Positions 9,197 to 19,455 of a stretch of 64,000 nt of DNA are shown here, piece by piece (position 1 is the stretch's first letter; each line of letters starts with the position of its first letter). The position numbers and the translations under genes were made by a program. The notes beneath the pieces are model-generated. The model had not been told where the DNA came from. It saw only the letters and a list, made by a program, of their open reading frames with translations, and did not search any database. Source of the stretch: Vesta saturnalis (lineage: Eukaryota; Arthropoda; Insecta; Coleoptera; Lampyridae); contig JARFJB010001349.1 in NCBI GenBank assembly GCA_036346205.1, positions 129,501-193,500 on the forward strand. Reading direction: 5' to 3'.

Positions 9197-12010
9197 TTGG
9201 TTGGGCACAAAATACTAACTTCTGCTTGGTTTGAGAGTAACAAATTGGACCCTGAAGAAGAAAAAATGAGGGTAATAGAAGCTGCTGCTGAACTCATGTT
9301 TGGAGACATTCGTGCACAACTGTATGAAACAAATGAATATACACCTTCTGATAATTTCTTGGAAAATGTAGATTCAGTAATCCCCAAATCAGTGTTAAAA
9401 TTTTTTGAAATTCTTATCCTCAAACGTAAGCGTAGCAGCCTGGATAAGTGGAAAAAGAAATGTGTCGCAATGTCGCATGCCCTAATAGCTGCAGTTCGAC
9501 CTCGTTCGTTTTTATCCTCACTTTTACTTGAGTTGGTGTATTTGTACCACAAATTTGGATCAAAGCACCTCATTGAACTGCTGTCATCTCTAGGCTTCTC
9601 ATCTAGTTACAATGACACCTTGTCCCTAACAACATCGGCAAATTTACGCCCTGACAAGCTAGAGATCGATGACGGTGGTTTTGTGCAGTTCGTATTTGAC
9701 AACGCTGATTTTAATGTCCATACATTGAACGGTGTGATTATGAATGGCAGTGGTCTGAAGGAACTTTTTTCGACTATTTACGCGGAGAATAGTGTGGAAA
9801 AGATCATGTCCGGGCATGCATATAGACGAGAAGTGCGGGCTCATATTTTAACTCATTTAGCATTGGCTACTGGAATTCTGGAAACGATGACTTTCAACAT
9901 GGAAGAGAGGCATCTCTTAGATGAGTGGCTACTAACTGATGACAGATCCGTGATTTTGACATCCCAAGAGAACGACAATTTTCAGAACGTTGCAACAAAA
10001 TTTCGAAAGGCTCTCTCCAAAATGGAAAGCAATGGCCCCACGGCCAAGTTGTGGGTACAATACTTTCGTATGGTAACATTAATCAAACAATTTATCGAAG
10101 CAGAAAGGTCAGGCAACTGGGTTCTTCATCTGACAACGATTCAAAAAATGCTGCCATTCTTTCATGCGTCAGGCCACAGAACATCTGCAGCGAGGTAGAA
10201 ACTTACTGTGGCACTGAATCAGCAACCTCTGAGCAACATGTTGATACCCGGCCTTCTCGTATTATTCGAGATGAAGCTGACACTGAAAAACTGAGACAAT
10301 GGTTTTCTCAACATCCTCCATTTCCTAACACAAATTGTCTAATTTCGATTAACAGTGGAGTGATTTCACCGGAAAATGTGAACTGCCATATGTCTCAGGA
10401 GATTAGTATAAAGCTGATGCTCACAATCGTCAATACTAATTTTTCAGAAGTGAAATTCAAGCGAAAAGACAAAGTTGTGACGCTTGGAAGTGTTGTAAAT
10501 TGTGTGAATGTTGGCGAAAAAAGGGTGACCATTGATCCTCTCACGATATTTCATAGAATGTGCTTGGTGAAACAGACCGATGATGACATAAAGGAATTTT
10601 CTTCCTATGAAATGTCACCATACCCGATGTCCTTATTTACTGATGAAGGTATGCGTAAAGGCACTAAATAGTCTCTATACACAGCTTTTACACCAATTAA
10701 GAAGGATGAAATACAAGGAAAACACTTTTTTGTAGTTGATGGTGGGCACTTACTCCACAAAATGGTTTGGCCCAGCAATGCTACTTTCAAAACTATAATA
10801 GCAACTTACATAAAATATTTAAAGTCTCACTATGGCTCAAAGGTTATGGTAGTTTTTGATGGGTATCCAGCAGAGGCAGGTCAAAAAAGTACAAAGAGTG
10901 GTGAATGTGGTCGTAGAGTTAAGGCTCATTCTTCCCCTGATTTAATGTGTAAAGAATCAATGGTTGCTACAGTACCTCAACAAAAATTTTTTGGAAATGA
11001 AAGCAACAAAGCTCGGTTGATCAACATGCTAAAAACACATGGAAAGTGTTGGTATTCCAGTACAACAAGCACCTGAGGATGCAGACGTCTTGATTGTCAC
11101 CTCTGCTATTTCCAAATGCCCCCAGTACGATGCAGTGATTATTGTGGGCGAAGATATAGACCTCCTGGTGCTTCTCACAGGATTGGTGAAATGTGCAACA
11201 AACATATATTTTGAAAAATGTGGAAGAGGCAAAACACAAGATGTTTTCTATTCATCAACCTCATTGAACGTGCGTTCACTGTCTCACTTGATTCTTGTTG
11301 TTCATGCTTTCACAGGATGCGATACCACATCCTGCCTGTATGGGCAAAATAAAATCTTGTCACTGTTCAAACAACCACTGCTGCAAGCTGCATAACATTT
11401 CTTAATTCTAATGCCACAAGTGCTGCAGTGGAGCAATTATTGGTAGCAACATATGGAGGTCAAGTCAAGAACACCTCAATGACCTGCGGTATATACTTGT
11501 CAGATATCAAAATCGACCCTCCATCTTGCGTCACTTCAAAACAACCTACTGCCAGGATGCTGCACGATTACACATCTCTGAGGATCTATACCACCTAAGG
11601 TAGATGTAGCAATTACTTGTTTAATGCGATTTGTGTTTTAGTACATTAGAACATTCAATGACCTGCAGGTGCATAAATGGTTGGGAGATATCAAAATCGA
11701 CTACGGATCTTGCAGTCAGCTCGTGGCCTCAGCCCAGGATGCTGCACGATTACACTGAGGATACCACCAGGTACCCATGCTACATTACTTGTTTAATGTT
11801 CGATTGTTTTATAATTAGCATTTTTTCAGTGTGCAGAAATGGTTAGAGAAAATCCTACGGAATGGTATTAGCTCGTGGCCTCATGCCCAAAGAAATGCAG
11901 GACCCAGCTCTGACAATGCTTCCTGCAATATGTTCATTTCGTGTCTGCAAAAGGTTGTAGTCCTGTGATGCCGAAAGCAATTGGAAATGCAGCAAATTAA
12001 TGATTATCAT
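9197..12010 (+). pseudogene. transposon-encoded protein: FDNAD-motif half plus PIN/FEN-like half, decayed
   Basis: A TE-associated family I recognise from insects and cnidarians. Part 1 (9197-10198) has 'LIAAVRPRSFLSSLLLELVY', 'ELLSSLGFSSSYND', 'QFVFDNADFNVHTLNG' and 'GPTAKLWVQYFRMV'. Part 2 (about 10190-10671) has 'EQHVDTRPSRIIRD' and 'YEMSPYPMSLFTDEGMRKG', then an in-frame TAG (10669). Part 3 continues with 'FFVVDGGHLLHKMVW', 'VVFDGYPAEAGQKSTKS', and after a frameshift near 11037 'APEDADVLIV', 'VGEDIDLLVLLTG' and 'HAFTGCDTTSCLYGQ', an acidic-residue pattern like PIN/FEN nucleases. A Cys-bearing tail (about 11885-12000) is degenerate. The N-terminus is cut by the array, and a segment between parts 1 and 2 is missing. 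Probable transposase; mechanism unknown. Confidence 0.75.
11477..11815 (+). repeat. imperfect tandem duplication of an exon end plus intron start
   Basis: Two copies offset by 182-184 bases share 'TCAATGACCTGC', 'GATATCAAAATCGAC' (11503 and 11687), 'AGGATGCTGCACGATTACAC' (11554 and 11736) and 'ATTACTTGTTTAATG'. Each copy carries a GT after the coding-like part (11600 and 11771), and one acceptor TTTTTTCAG ends at 11829. The second copy therefore sits within the intron of the decayed gene. Confidence 0.7.
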
Positions 12011-13199
12011 TTCTACCGAAATGGACCACTATGAGAACTGGATGATGATGATGATGATGCAGAGAACCTGCGTGAAAAACTAACAATTTTTGAATCTTTT
12101 GCAAATTAGCTAAAAATTTAAATGGCTGCAGCTCAAAAACTATTATTCTCAGGAAGATGAATTTTTTTATAAATTATGGCAAACATACTATACTTTAAAA
12201 AAGTACTGAGTAGTTTTTTTTTTTGTTAAACCACTCCTTCATGCTAAAAATACGAGAAAACCAGAAAAGGGTCAAAAATTTTGCCATTTTTCGGTGCCTG
12301 TGGCGCCCGCGGAACACTAGCGAGGTCGAAAACTTGGCGCATTTAACAGTGCCCTTTACATACAACATACCAAAGAATTAGAACTACCCGACCTTTTGCA
12401 TCTATGCCCACCTTTTCAGTCACGGATTGACTGGACTATAATGTAAATTTAGATCAACCCTCGACTTCAGTCACTACAATAAGCAATGTTACAGAAAATC
12501 TCAACGATAATATCGTTGGTAAGTTGGTTTTATCGTCTACCTATAGGTACTTACTGCATACACACATATCAAAATTGTCTGCTTGCCTTTTCGTTAATTA
12601 TAATTCTATAACAAACAATGACAGCGACAATTGAGGCGTTTTTATTTTTTTAAAATTGTTTTGGAATAAAAAAAAAGAAATAAATATGCATAGGATACTC
12701 TTATTGTGTTATAATTTAAAGCATAAATTTCGAATCAAAAGTGATTAGACAATCAAATTAATGCTGAAAATGAAAATAATTTCGTGTTCATTAGACATTT
12801 TTATTGTGATCAAAAATATACAAAATAAAATCATTTTAGGATAAATTAAAATGCAAGTACAATTTTTTTATGGGTTACCATTCTGAAACAATAAAACCCT
12901 CATATATCTGATACAGAATTAGAATCAACATTTTCAACTCTTAAAACTTCACCTATAACTAACTGTAAGTACGTAGAAAATAGATATTGAGTCATATGTA
13001 ATGTTAGAGTAGGTTCAGTATGAATTGCTATATTAAGTAGCAAGTAATTGATAAAAACACAATTTTTGCTAGTGTCGTCAAACGAAAAATGTTCCATCAA
13101 AATACTAAATTATTAATAATAAAATTATGAATCATGACCTAATATAACGAAAATATTTTAAAATCTTTCTCGAAAATTGTACAGTTCTCTCACCAGATT
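12011..13199. other. non-coding interior of the transposon
   Basis: AT-rich sequence with a short GAT microsatellite (near 12040) and no frame that continues the gene. The stretch 12280-12480 is less AT-rich ('GGTGCCTGTGGCGCCCGCGG') and may be a remnant of untranslated sequence. The last ~60 bases grade into degenerate array units. Confidence 0.5.
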
Positions 13200-16150
13200 A
13201 TTATCCACCTACTGCGAAAATTTGATTGTGATGGTGTTTACGAGATATGCTAAATGGGGTTTTTTCAACCCCTTGGACGGCAGTGCACCTGGATATTTTT
13301 ATTGCTTAATTATTCTAATATTATTATCAACCTAATACGAAAATTTGATCATGATAGTATGTGCCGTTTTCTAGATATTGTAAAGGGTGGTTTTTTCAAC
13401 CCCTTGGACGGCAGTGCACCTGGAAATGTTTATTGCTTAATTATTATAATATTATTATCAACCTAATACAAAAATTTGATCGTGATAGTATGTGCCGTTT
13501 TCTAGATATTGTAAAGGGTGGTTTTTTCAACCCCTTGGACGGCAGTGCACCTGGATATTTTATTGTTAATTATTCTAATATTATTATCAACCTAATACAA
13601 AAATTTGATCGTGATAGTATGTGCCGTTTTCTAGATATTGTAAAGGGTGGTTTTTTCAACCCCTTGGACGGCAGTGCACCTGGATATTTTTATTGCTTAA
13701 TTATTCTAATATTATTATCAACCTAATACAAAAATTTGATCGTGATAGTATGTGCCGTTTTCTAGATATTGTAAAGGGTGGTTTTTTCAACCCCTTGGAC
13801 GGCAGTGCACCTGGATATTTTTATTGCTTAATTATTCTAATATTATTATCAACCTAATACGTAAATTTGATCGTGATAGTATGTGCCGTTTTCTAGATAT
13901 TGTAAAGGGTGGTTTTTCAACCCCTTGGACGGCAGTGCACCTGGATATTTTATTGCTTAATCATTCTAAGATTATTATCAACCTAACACAAAAATTTGAT
14001 CGTGATAGTATGTGTCGTTTTCTAGATATTGTAAAGGGTGGTTTTTTCAACCCTTGGACGGCAGTGCACCTGGATATTTTTATTGCTTAATTATCCTAAT
14101 ATTATTATCAACCTAATACGAAAATTTGATCGTGATAGTATGTGCCGTTTTCTAGATATTGTAAAGGGTGGTTTTTCAACCCTTGGACGGCAGTGCACCT
14201 GGATATTTTATTGCTTAATTATTCTAATATTATCAACCTAATACGAAAATTTGATCATGATAGTATGTGCCGTTTCTAGATATTGTAAAGGGTGGTTTTC
14301 AACCCTTGGACGGCAGTGCACCTGGATATTTTTATTGCTTAATTATTCTAATATTATTATCAACCTAATACGAAAATTTGATCATGATAGTATATGCCGT
14401 TTTCTAGATATTGTAAAGGGTGGTTTTTCAACCCTTGGACGGCAGTGCACCTGGATATTTTATTGCTTAATTATTCTAATATTATTATCAACCTAATACA
14501 AAATTTGATCGTGATAGTATGTGCCGTTTTCTAGATATTGTAAAGGGTGGTTTTTCAACCTTGGACGGCAGTGCACCTGGATATTTTATTGCTTAATTAT
14601 TCTAATATTATTATCAACCTAATACGTAAATTTGATCGTGATAGTATGTGCCGTTTTCTAGATATTGTAAAGGGTGGTTTTTCAACCCCTTGGACGGCAG
14701 TGCACCTGGATATTTTTATTGCTTAATTATTCTAATATTATTATCAACCTAATACGAAAATTTGATCATGATAGTATATGCCGTTTTCTAGATATTGTAA
14801 AGGGTGGTTTTTTCAACCCCTTGGACGGCAGTGCACCTGGATATTTTTATTGCTTAATTATTCTAATATTATTATCAACCTAATACAAAAATTTGATCGT
14901 GATAGTATGTCCGTTTTCTAGATATTGTAAAGGGTGGTTTTTCAACCCTTGGACGGCAGTGCACCTGGATATTTTATTGCTTAATTATTCTAATATTATT
15001 ATCAACCTAATACGTAAATTTGATCGTGATAGTATGTGCCGTTTTCTAGATATTGTAAAGGGTGGTTTTCAACCCTTGGACGGCAGTGCACCTGGATATT
15101 TTATTGCTTAATTATTCTAATATTATTATCAACCTAATACAAAATTTGATCGTGATAGTATGTGCCGTTTTCTAGATATTGTAAAGGGTGGTTTTTCAAC
15201 CCTTGGACGGCAGTGCACCTGGATATTTTTATTGCTTAATTATTCTAATATTATTATCAACCTAATACGTAAATTTGATCGTGATAGTATGTGCCGTTTT
15301 CTAGATATTGTAAAGGGTGGTTTTCAACCCCTTGGACGGCAGTGCACCTGGATATTTTATTGCTTAATTATTCTAATATTATTATCAACCTAATACGAAA
15401 ATTTGATCATGATAGTATATGCCGTTTTCTAGATATTGTAAAGGGTGGTTTTTCAACCCTTGGACGGCAGTGCACCTGGATATTTTTATTGCTTAATTAT
15501 TCTAATATTATTATCAACCTAATACAAAAATTTGATCGTGATAGTATGTGCCGTTTTCTAGATATTGTAAAGGGTGGTTTTTTCAACCCCTTGGACGGCA
15601 GTGCACCTGGATATTTTTATTGCTTAATTATTCTAATATTATTATCAACCTAATACAAAAATTTGATCGTGATAGTATGTGCCGTTTTCTAGATATTGTA
15701 AAGGGTGGTTTTTCAACCCTTGGACGGCAGTGCACCTGGATATTTTTATTGCTTAATTATTCTAATATTATTATCAACCTAATACGAAAATTTGATCATG
15801 ATAGTATATGCCGTTTTCTAGATATTGTAAAGGGTGGTTTTTTCAACCCCTTGGACGGCAGTGCACCTGGATATTTTTATTGCTTAATTATTCTAATATT
15901 ATTATCAACCTAATACGTAAATTTGATCGTGATAGTATGTGCCGTTTTCTAGATATTGTAAAGGGTGGTTTTTCAACCCCTTGGACGGCAGTGCACCTGG
16001 ATATTTTTATTGCTTAATTATTCTAATATTATTATCAACCTAATACGAAAATTTGATCGTGATAGTATGTGCCGTTTTCTAGATATTGTAAAGGGTGGTT
16101 TTTTAAACCCCTTGGACGGCAGTGCACCTGGATATTTTTATTGCTTAATT
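13200..16150 (-). repeat. right tandem array, ~23 copies, inverted relative to the left array
   Basis: The same unit as the left array in reverse complement ('TTGGACGGCAGTGCACCTGG', 'ATATTGTAAAGGGTGG'). About 23 copies from 13276 to 16114, mostly 128-131 bases. Diagnostic variants recur: 'ATACGTAAATTTGATCGTG' (13857, 14614, 15008, 15268, 15911), 'CGAAAATTTGATCATG..TATATGCCG' (near 14370, 14755, 15400, 15785) and 'ACAAAAATTTGATCGTG'. This recurrence suggests amplification in blocks of several units. Degenerate units mark the inner edge (13190-13260). Confidence 0.93.
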
Positions 16151-16306
16151 ATCTTAAGATTATTATCAACCTACTACGAAAATTTGATCGTGTTAACATC
16201 TTCCGTTTTCGAGATATTGTAAAGGGTGGTATTGTAAAGCCAATTTAAACTTCGGGTATCTTCGGGAATTTAGCCTGCTGAAACGGCCCGCTCTTTTCAC
16301 ACCGGT
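16151..16306 (-). repeat. right terminal inverted repeat (non-array part)
   Basis: Reverse complement reads ACCGGTGTGAAAAGAGCGGG, then 'TTTCAGCAGGCTAAATTCCC' and 'AAATTGGCTTTACAATACCA', and ends in the same altered terminal unit (GAAAACGGAAGATGTTAAC) as the left side. Confidence 0.8.
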
Positions 16307-16315
16307 AGCTATTGT
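16307..16315. repeat. target site duplication, right copy (AGCTATTGT)
   Basis: Exact copy of 7010-7018. On the minus strand it reads ACAATAGCT (Thr-Ile-Ala codons) in both halves of the interrupted Polinton gene, so the frame of the gene confirms the duplication. Confidence 0.85.
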
Positions 16316-16716
16316 TCTCCGTACATGCAATACACTTTCACCATTATTCTTCTTGGACCGATGTTTAAACCCCATCCCAAATTTTCTCTTTGCCTTCATG
16401 GTGGTACCGACTACTAAAGCTGCAGCTCGTCACCTAATGTTGCGTCTGCTGATTTAAAGCGTTCCCAAGCTTTTTCTTCTAAAATTTTATCTGCTCTATG
16501 TCCACTTTCTAAATCTTGGTAGTCTCTATAACTGATATCATGCAGTTTGCACTGCGCATCTAATTGATTAATACCGGGGTCGCCGCGTGCTAGTCGTTTC
16601 TCTAATTTTGTACCAGGACCACAATACTGGTAACCGGGTTAATGCAATTCCACCGGTAGTTTATTGATTAGCATATTCACTAAACCACCTGCACTCTTCC
16701 GCTTCCTACCTATCAT
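16307..16716 (-). pseudogene. Polinton PLA2/hydrophobic virion protein, 5' half with phospholipase A2-like domain
   Basis: Starts at ATG 16716 ('MIGRKRKSAGGLVNMLINK'). It has the marks of a parvovirus-VP1-type secreted phospholipase A2: Ca-binding loop 'YCGPGTKLEKRLARGDP', catalytic His-Asp in 'CKLHDISYRDYQDLESGH', and 'ADKILEEKAWERFKSADAT'. After one missing base near 16415 the frame continues into 'VVGTTMKAKRKFGMGF' and 'RRTIA', where the transposon interrupts it; the rest is at 6641-7018. A stop (TAA near 16638) lies just before the PLA2 loop. In viruses this domain helps particles leave endosomes. The domain call is strong; the joined gene is inferred from the target duplication. Confidence 0.8.
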
Positions 16717-16772
16717 TGTTCACCTTGGGGATAGGGTAGGTATTTATACCTAAAATCGTGTAAAACTTTATT

Positions 16773-17572
16773 TTAGTAAATGCTATACATTAGATAAGCA
16801 GGGCGATAGTACAATATTTCCATTAAACATACAGTGTTATGTGAATTAATATTATACTTGGCATTTATAACATCATCAATGTCTTTATAAATGTCATCAT
16901 CACCGAATTCCTTCTCACGAAAACGACGGTAGTCAACCACTTGTCGTATGAATTTTTCATAGAAACACACCAGATTGTAAGATTCAAGAAATTCCAATCT
17001 ATAGCTTATTATATCCTTCAAATCGAATAGTTCCTCTATGTTATGGGCATTGAATGTACACGAACAACAGTTGTAGTTTTCTATCATAACAGTTTTCAAA
17101 ATTCTCTCATATCCTTTAAGCAATTCCCAATTGTGATAAATACCGAGATTACTAGATAGAGATTCGTAATCTTGCTCATGCATTATATCCTCCTCGTTTA
17201 CAAGTGACCAATCAATTTGGCTTTCAATTTCTTGGGATCGAAGAAATTGTATTTCTACGTATGAATACCATCTTAGAAGTTCATTCCATTCCTTCACGTC
17301 TAATATCACGCTGTTGCCACATCTCATACGCACTACTGGTGCAAGGTTAAGGTGTGTACTGTATCCAATTTCAATATGCGTATCGTTCGATAGTTTATAG
17401 GAAGCACAATCGATTAAGTATTCATTAGCTGCCTGTTTATACACCTCATCCCTATGTTGAAATGATGATGACCAGTCGGAATAACCTTCATCTTGTTTCT
17501 CTTCATTTTACTACTACTACTACCATCACTATTTTGACAGCATGAACAACAAAATGTTAAATTATTATTCAT
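16773..17572 (-). pseudogene. conserved Polinton-side protein, function unknown
   Basis: A 223-codon open frame (16773-17444) with 'SNDTHIEIGYSTHLNLAPVV', 'VKEWNELLRWYSYVEIQFL', 'FNAHNIEELFDLKDII' and 'YNLVCFYEKFIRQVVDYRRF'. An N-terminal piece with 'FCCSCC' (ATG 17572) joins it after a frameshift near 17450-17520. The 'VRMRC...W.ELL' pattern recalls a small protein seen in other insect Polintons; I cannot give a role. It lies upstream of the PLA2 gene on the same strand, near the expected right end of the element. Confidence 0.5.
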
Positions 17573-17837
17573 ATTGTTATTACATGAAGTATCCAGGAGC
17601 GATTTTATTGCTTTTTTTCATGACTTTACTTGTCCACAACCGCACTACGACTAAACACTACGAAATGAGCATGTTTACATATGGTTATAGGAATGTTACA
17701 TGATCCAGCAAAGGTATGTTAAGTACATCAAACTTCCCATAATATGTGTATTTACTTAAATCAATTTTTATCTGTATATTGTAGTTAATAAAGTCTTATA
17801 AAAAACGTTTTACTTGTTAGATGACCTAATCAGTCTG
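17573..17837. other. expected Polinton terminal region, boundary not found
   Basis: AT-rich, no gene. A Polinton terminal inverted repeat should be near, but its partner is outside the window, so the end cannot be set from this sequence. Confidence 0.4.
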
Positions 17838-19350
17838 AACAATGCATCGTCTTTGTTCTCGGAATTTCATAAGCTACGACTCAGCCAAAATAATCAATCG
17901 TCTTTGTTCTTTTACCTTGAAAATTGTAAGCATAGACTTTGAACAGTTGAACAATGCATCGTCTTTGTTCTTGATTTCTCAGAATTTTAGAAGCTATGAC
18001 TCATCCATAACAATAGATCGTCTTTGTTCTCTCATGTAACCTTGTAAGCATAGACTTTGAACCCGTCGGCTAGAACAATGAGCCCTCTTTGTTCTTGATT
18101 TTTCTCAGAATTGAGATGTAGATAACAATTCTATTTTTATATCTGAACAATAGGTCGTCTCTGTTCTCTCACGTGGCCTTGAAAATTGTAAGCATAGACT
18201 TTGAAGCGTTGGTTAGAACAATGGATCGCCTTTATTCTTGATTTCTCAGAATTGAAGTGTATTTAGATAACAATCTATTTTTTATAACTCGACCAGAACA
18301 ATGAATCGCTTTTGTTCTCTCATGTGGCCTTGAAAATTGTAAGCATAGACTTTGAACCGTCGACAATGCATCGTCTTTGTTCTTGATTTCCTAGAATTTC
18401 AGAAGCTATGACTCAGCCAAAACAATAGATCGTCTTTGTTCTTTCATGTGACCTTGAAAATTGTAAGCATAGACTTTGAACAATGGGTCCCCTTTGTTCT
18501 TGATTTCTCAGAATTGAGATGTGTCGTATGAAATGGTTGCGAAACAGCTACCTGTTTTGGGAAACGGACCCCTGTTTTAGGAAACGGCTACCTGTTTTAG
18601 GAAACGGCTACCTGTTTTAGGAAACGGCTACCTGTTTAGGGAACGGAACCACTTCAGGGCTGTTGTTAGGGGCGTGATCAAAGTAAACATTGCTTGCCTT
18701 GAAACATGCATAGACTTGTTGAGACCGAGGGCGATGACTTTGAGGATACAGCTGATGTGTACGATAACCTACAAAACAATAGATCGTCTTTGTCTCTCAT
18801 GTGGCCTTGTAAACATAGACTTTGAACCGTCGACAATGCATCGTCTTTGTTCTTGCTTTCCTAGAATTGAGATAACAATCTATTTCTAACTGAACAATGG
18901 ATCGTCTTTGTTATCAGAGGTGTGACCTTCTAAGCATAAACTTTAAATCGTCGACAATGCATCGTCTTTATTCTCGAAAGAGATGTATTTAGATAACAAT
19001 CTATTTTTATAAATCAACTAGAACAATAGATCGTCTTTGTTCTTTCATGTGGCCTTGAAAATTGTAAGCATAGACTTTGAACAATGCATCGCCTTTGTTA
19101 TTGATTTCCTAGAATTGAGATAACAATCTATTTTTAGAGTAACGGAACAATAGATAGTCTTTGTTCTTTCATGTGGCTTTGAAAGCATAGACTTTGAACC
19201 GTCGGCTTTAACAATGCATCGTCTTTGTTCTTGATTTCCTAGAATTTCAGAAGCTATGACTCAGCCAAAACAATAGATCGTCTTTGTTCTCTCATGTGGC
19301 CTTGAAAGCATAGACTTTAAACAATGGACCGCCCTTTGTTCTTGATTTTT
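17838..19350 (+). repeat. complex satellite of two alternating subunits (~21 motif copies)
   Basis: The core AACAAT(g/a)(c/g)ATCGTCTTTGTTCT recurs about 21 times from 17838 to 19345, about every 60-75 bases. Subunit A is followed by 'TTGATTTCTCAGAATT' with 'GAGATGTATTTAGATAACAA' or 'CAGAAGCTATGACTCAGCC'. Subunit B is followed by 'CTCATGTGGCCTTGAAAATT' and 'GTAAGCATAGACTTTGAAC'. A and B mostly alternate, giving a dimer of about 130 bases. Copies are well diverged from each other. No coding potential. Confidence 0.85.
18541..18656 (+). repeat. 20-bp minisatellite (GAAACGGCTACCTGTTTTAG)x5
   Basis: Units begin exactly at 18541, 18561, 18581, 18601 and 18621, with a partial sixth at 18641. It interrupts the A/B satellite. 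The reverse complement core ACAGGTAGCCGTTT resembles the 20-21-bp-spaced sites at 3467-3519 inside the Polinton. Confidence 0.9.
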
Positions 19351-19455
19351 CAGAATAGGGCGTGGCCTTGAAACATGCATAGACTTGCTTGAGACCGAGG
19401 GCAATGACCTTCAGGACAATCAACAATCTAGTAACTTTTCTAGTGACTTTTCTAG

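Larger units (their letters stand above)
7019..16306. mobile_element. 9.3-kb foldback-like DNA transposon inserted in the Polinton
   Basis: Both ends read ACCGGTGTGAAAA pointing inward, and a terminal region of about 150 bases on each side is inverted and alike ('CAGCAGGCTAAATT', 'AAATTGGCTTTACAATACC', 'GAAAACGGAAGATGTTAAC'). Inside are inverted tandem arrays (7200-9196 and 13200-16150) and a central 4-kb unique part with a decayed gene. A 9-bp target duplication flanks it and the Polinton gene reads across the empty site. The architecture resembles Foldback/Galileo elements, and 9-bp duplications are known for Mutator/FB types, but the encoded protein does not look like a Mutator transposase. 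Academ elements with XPG nuclease are another thought, though their duplications are shorter. Superfamily left open. Confidence 0.88.
1..17572. mobile_element. Polinton/Maverick (adintovirus-like) element, decayed, left end outside window
   Basis: A set of genes typical of insect Polintons lies here in a compact layout: DNA polymerase B tail and a small gene on the + strand, converging on a minus-strand block of integrase, capsid, ATPase, protease and PLA2-type genes. Gene ends nearly touch (for example 2305/2307 and 6641/6645). Nearly every gene has frameshifts or stops, so the copy is long dead. The element is split by the younger transposon at 7019-16306. The right terminal inverted repeat should lie in 17573-17835 or beyond but I could not fix it, and the left end with most of polB is off the window. 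The gene content is known for Polintons; the identification rests on motifs I can see in each gene. Confidence 0.92.

Noticed and set aside
10605..11239. Several short minus-strand frames
   Set aside because: Shadows of the transposon gene on the + strand.
7200..16230. Many open frames of 60-165 codons with repeated 'MCRFLDIVKGGF' and 'GSAPGYFYCLI' peptides
   Set aside because: They are translations of the tandem units in whichever frame lacks stops; frames shift with single-base indels between units and appear on either strand according to array orientation.
7019..16306. Assignment of the foldback-like element to Mutator/FB
   Set aside because: The 9-bp duplication and arm layout fit, but the coding core shows no MULE transposase motif; superfamily left open.
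17838..19350. Centromeric satellite
   Set aside because: Only about 21 diverged motif copies in 1.5 kb beside a dead Polinton; too short and diverged to support that.
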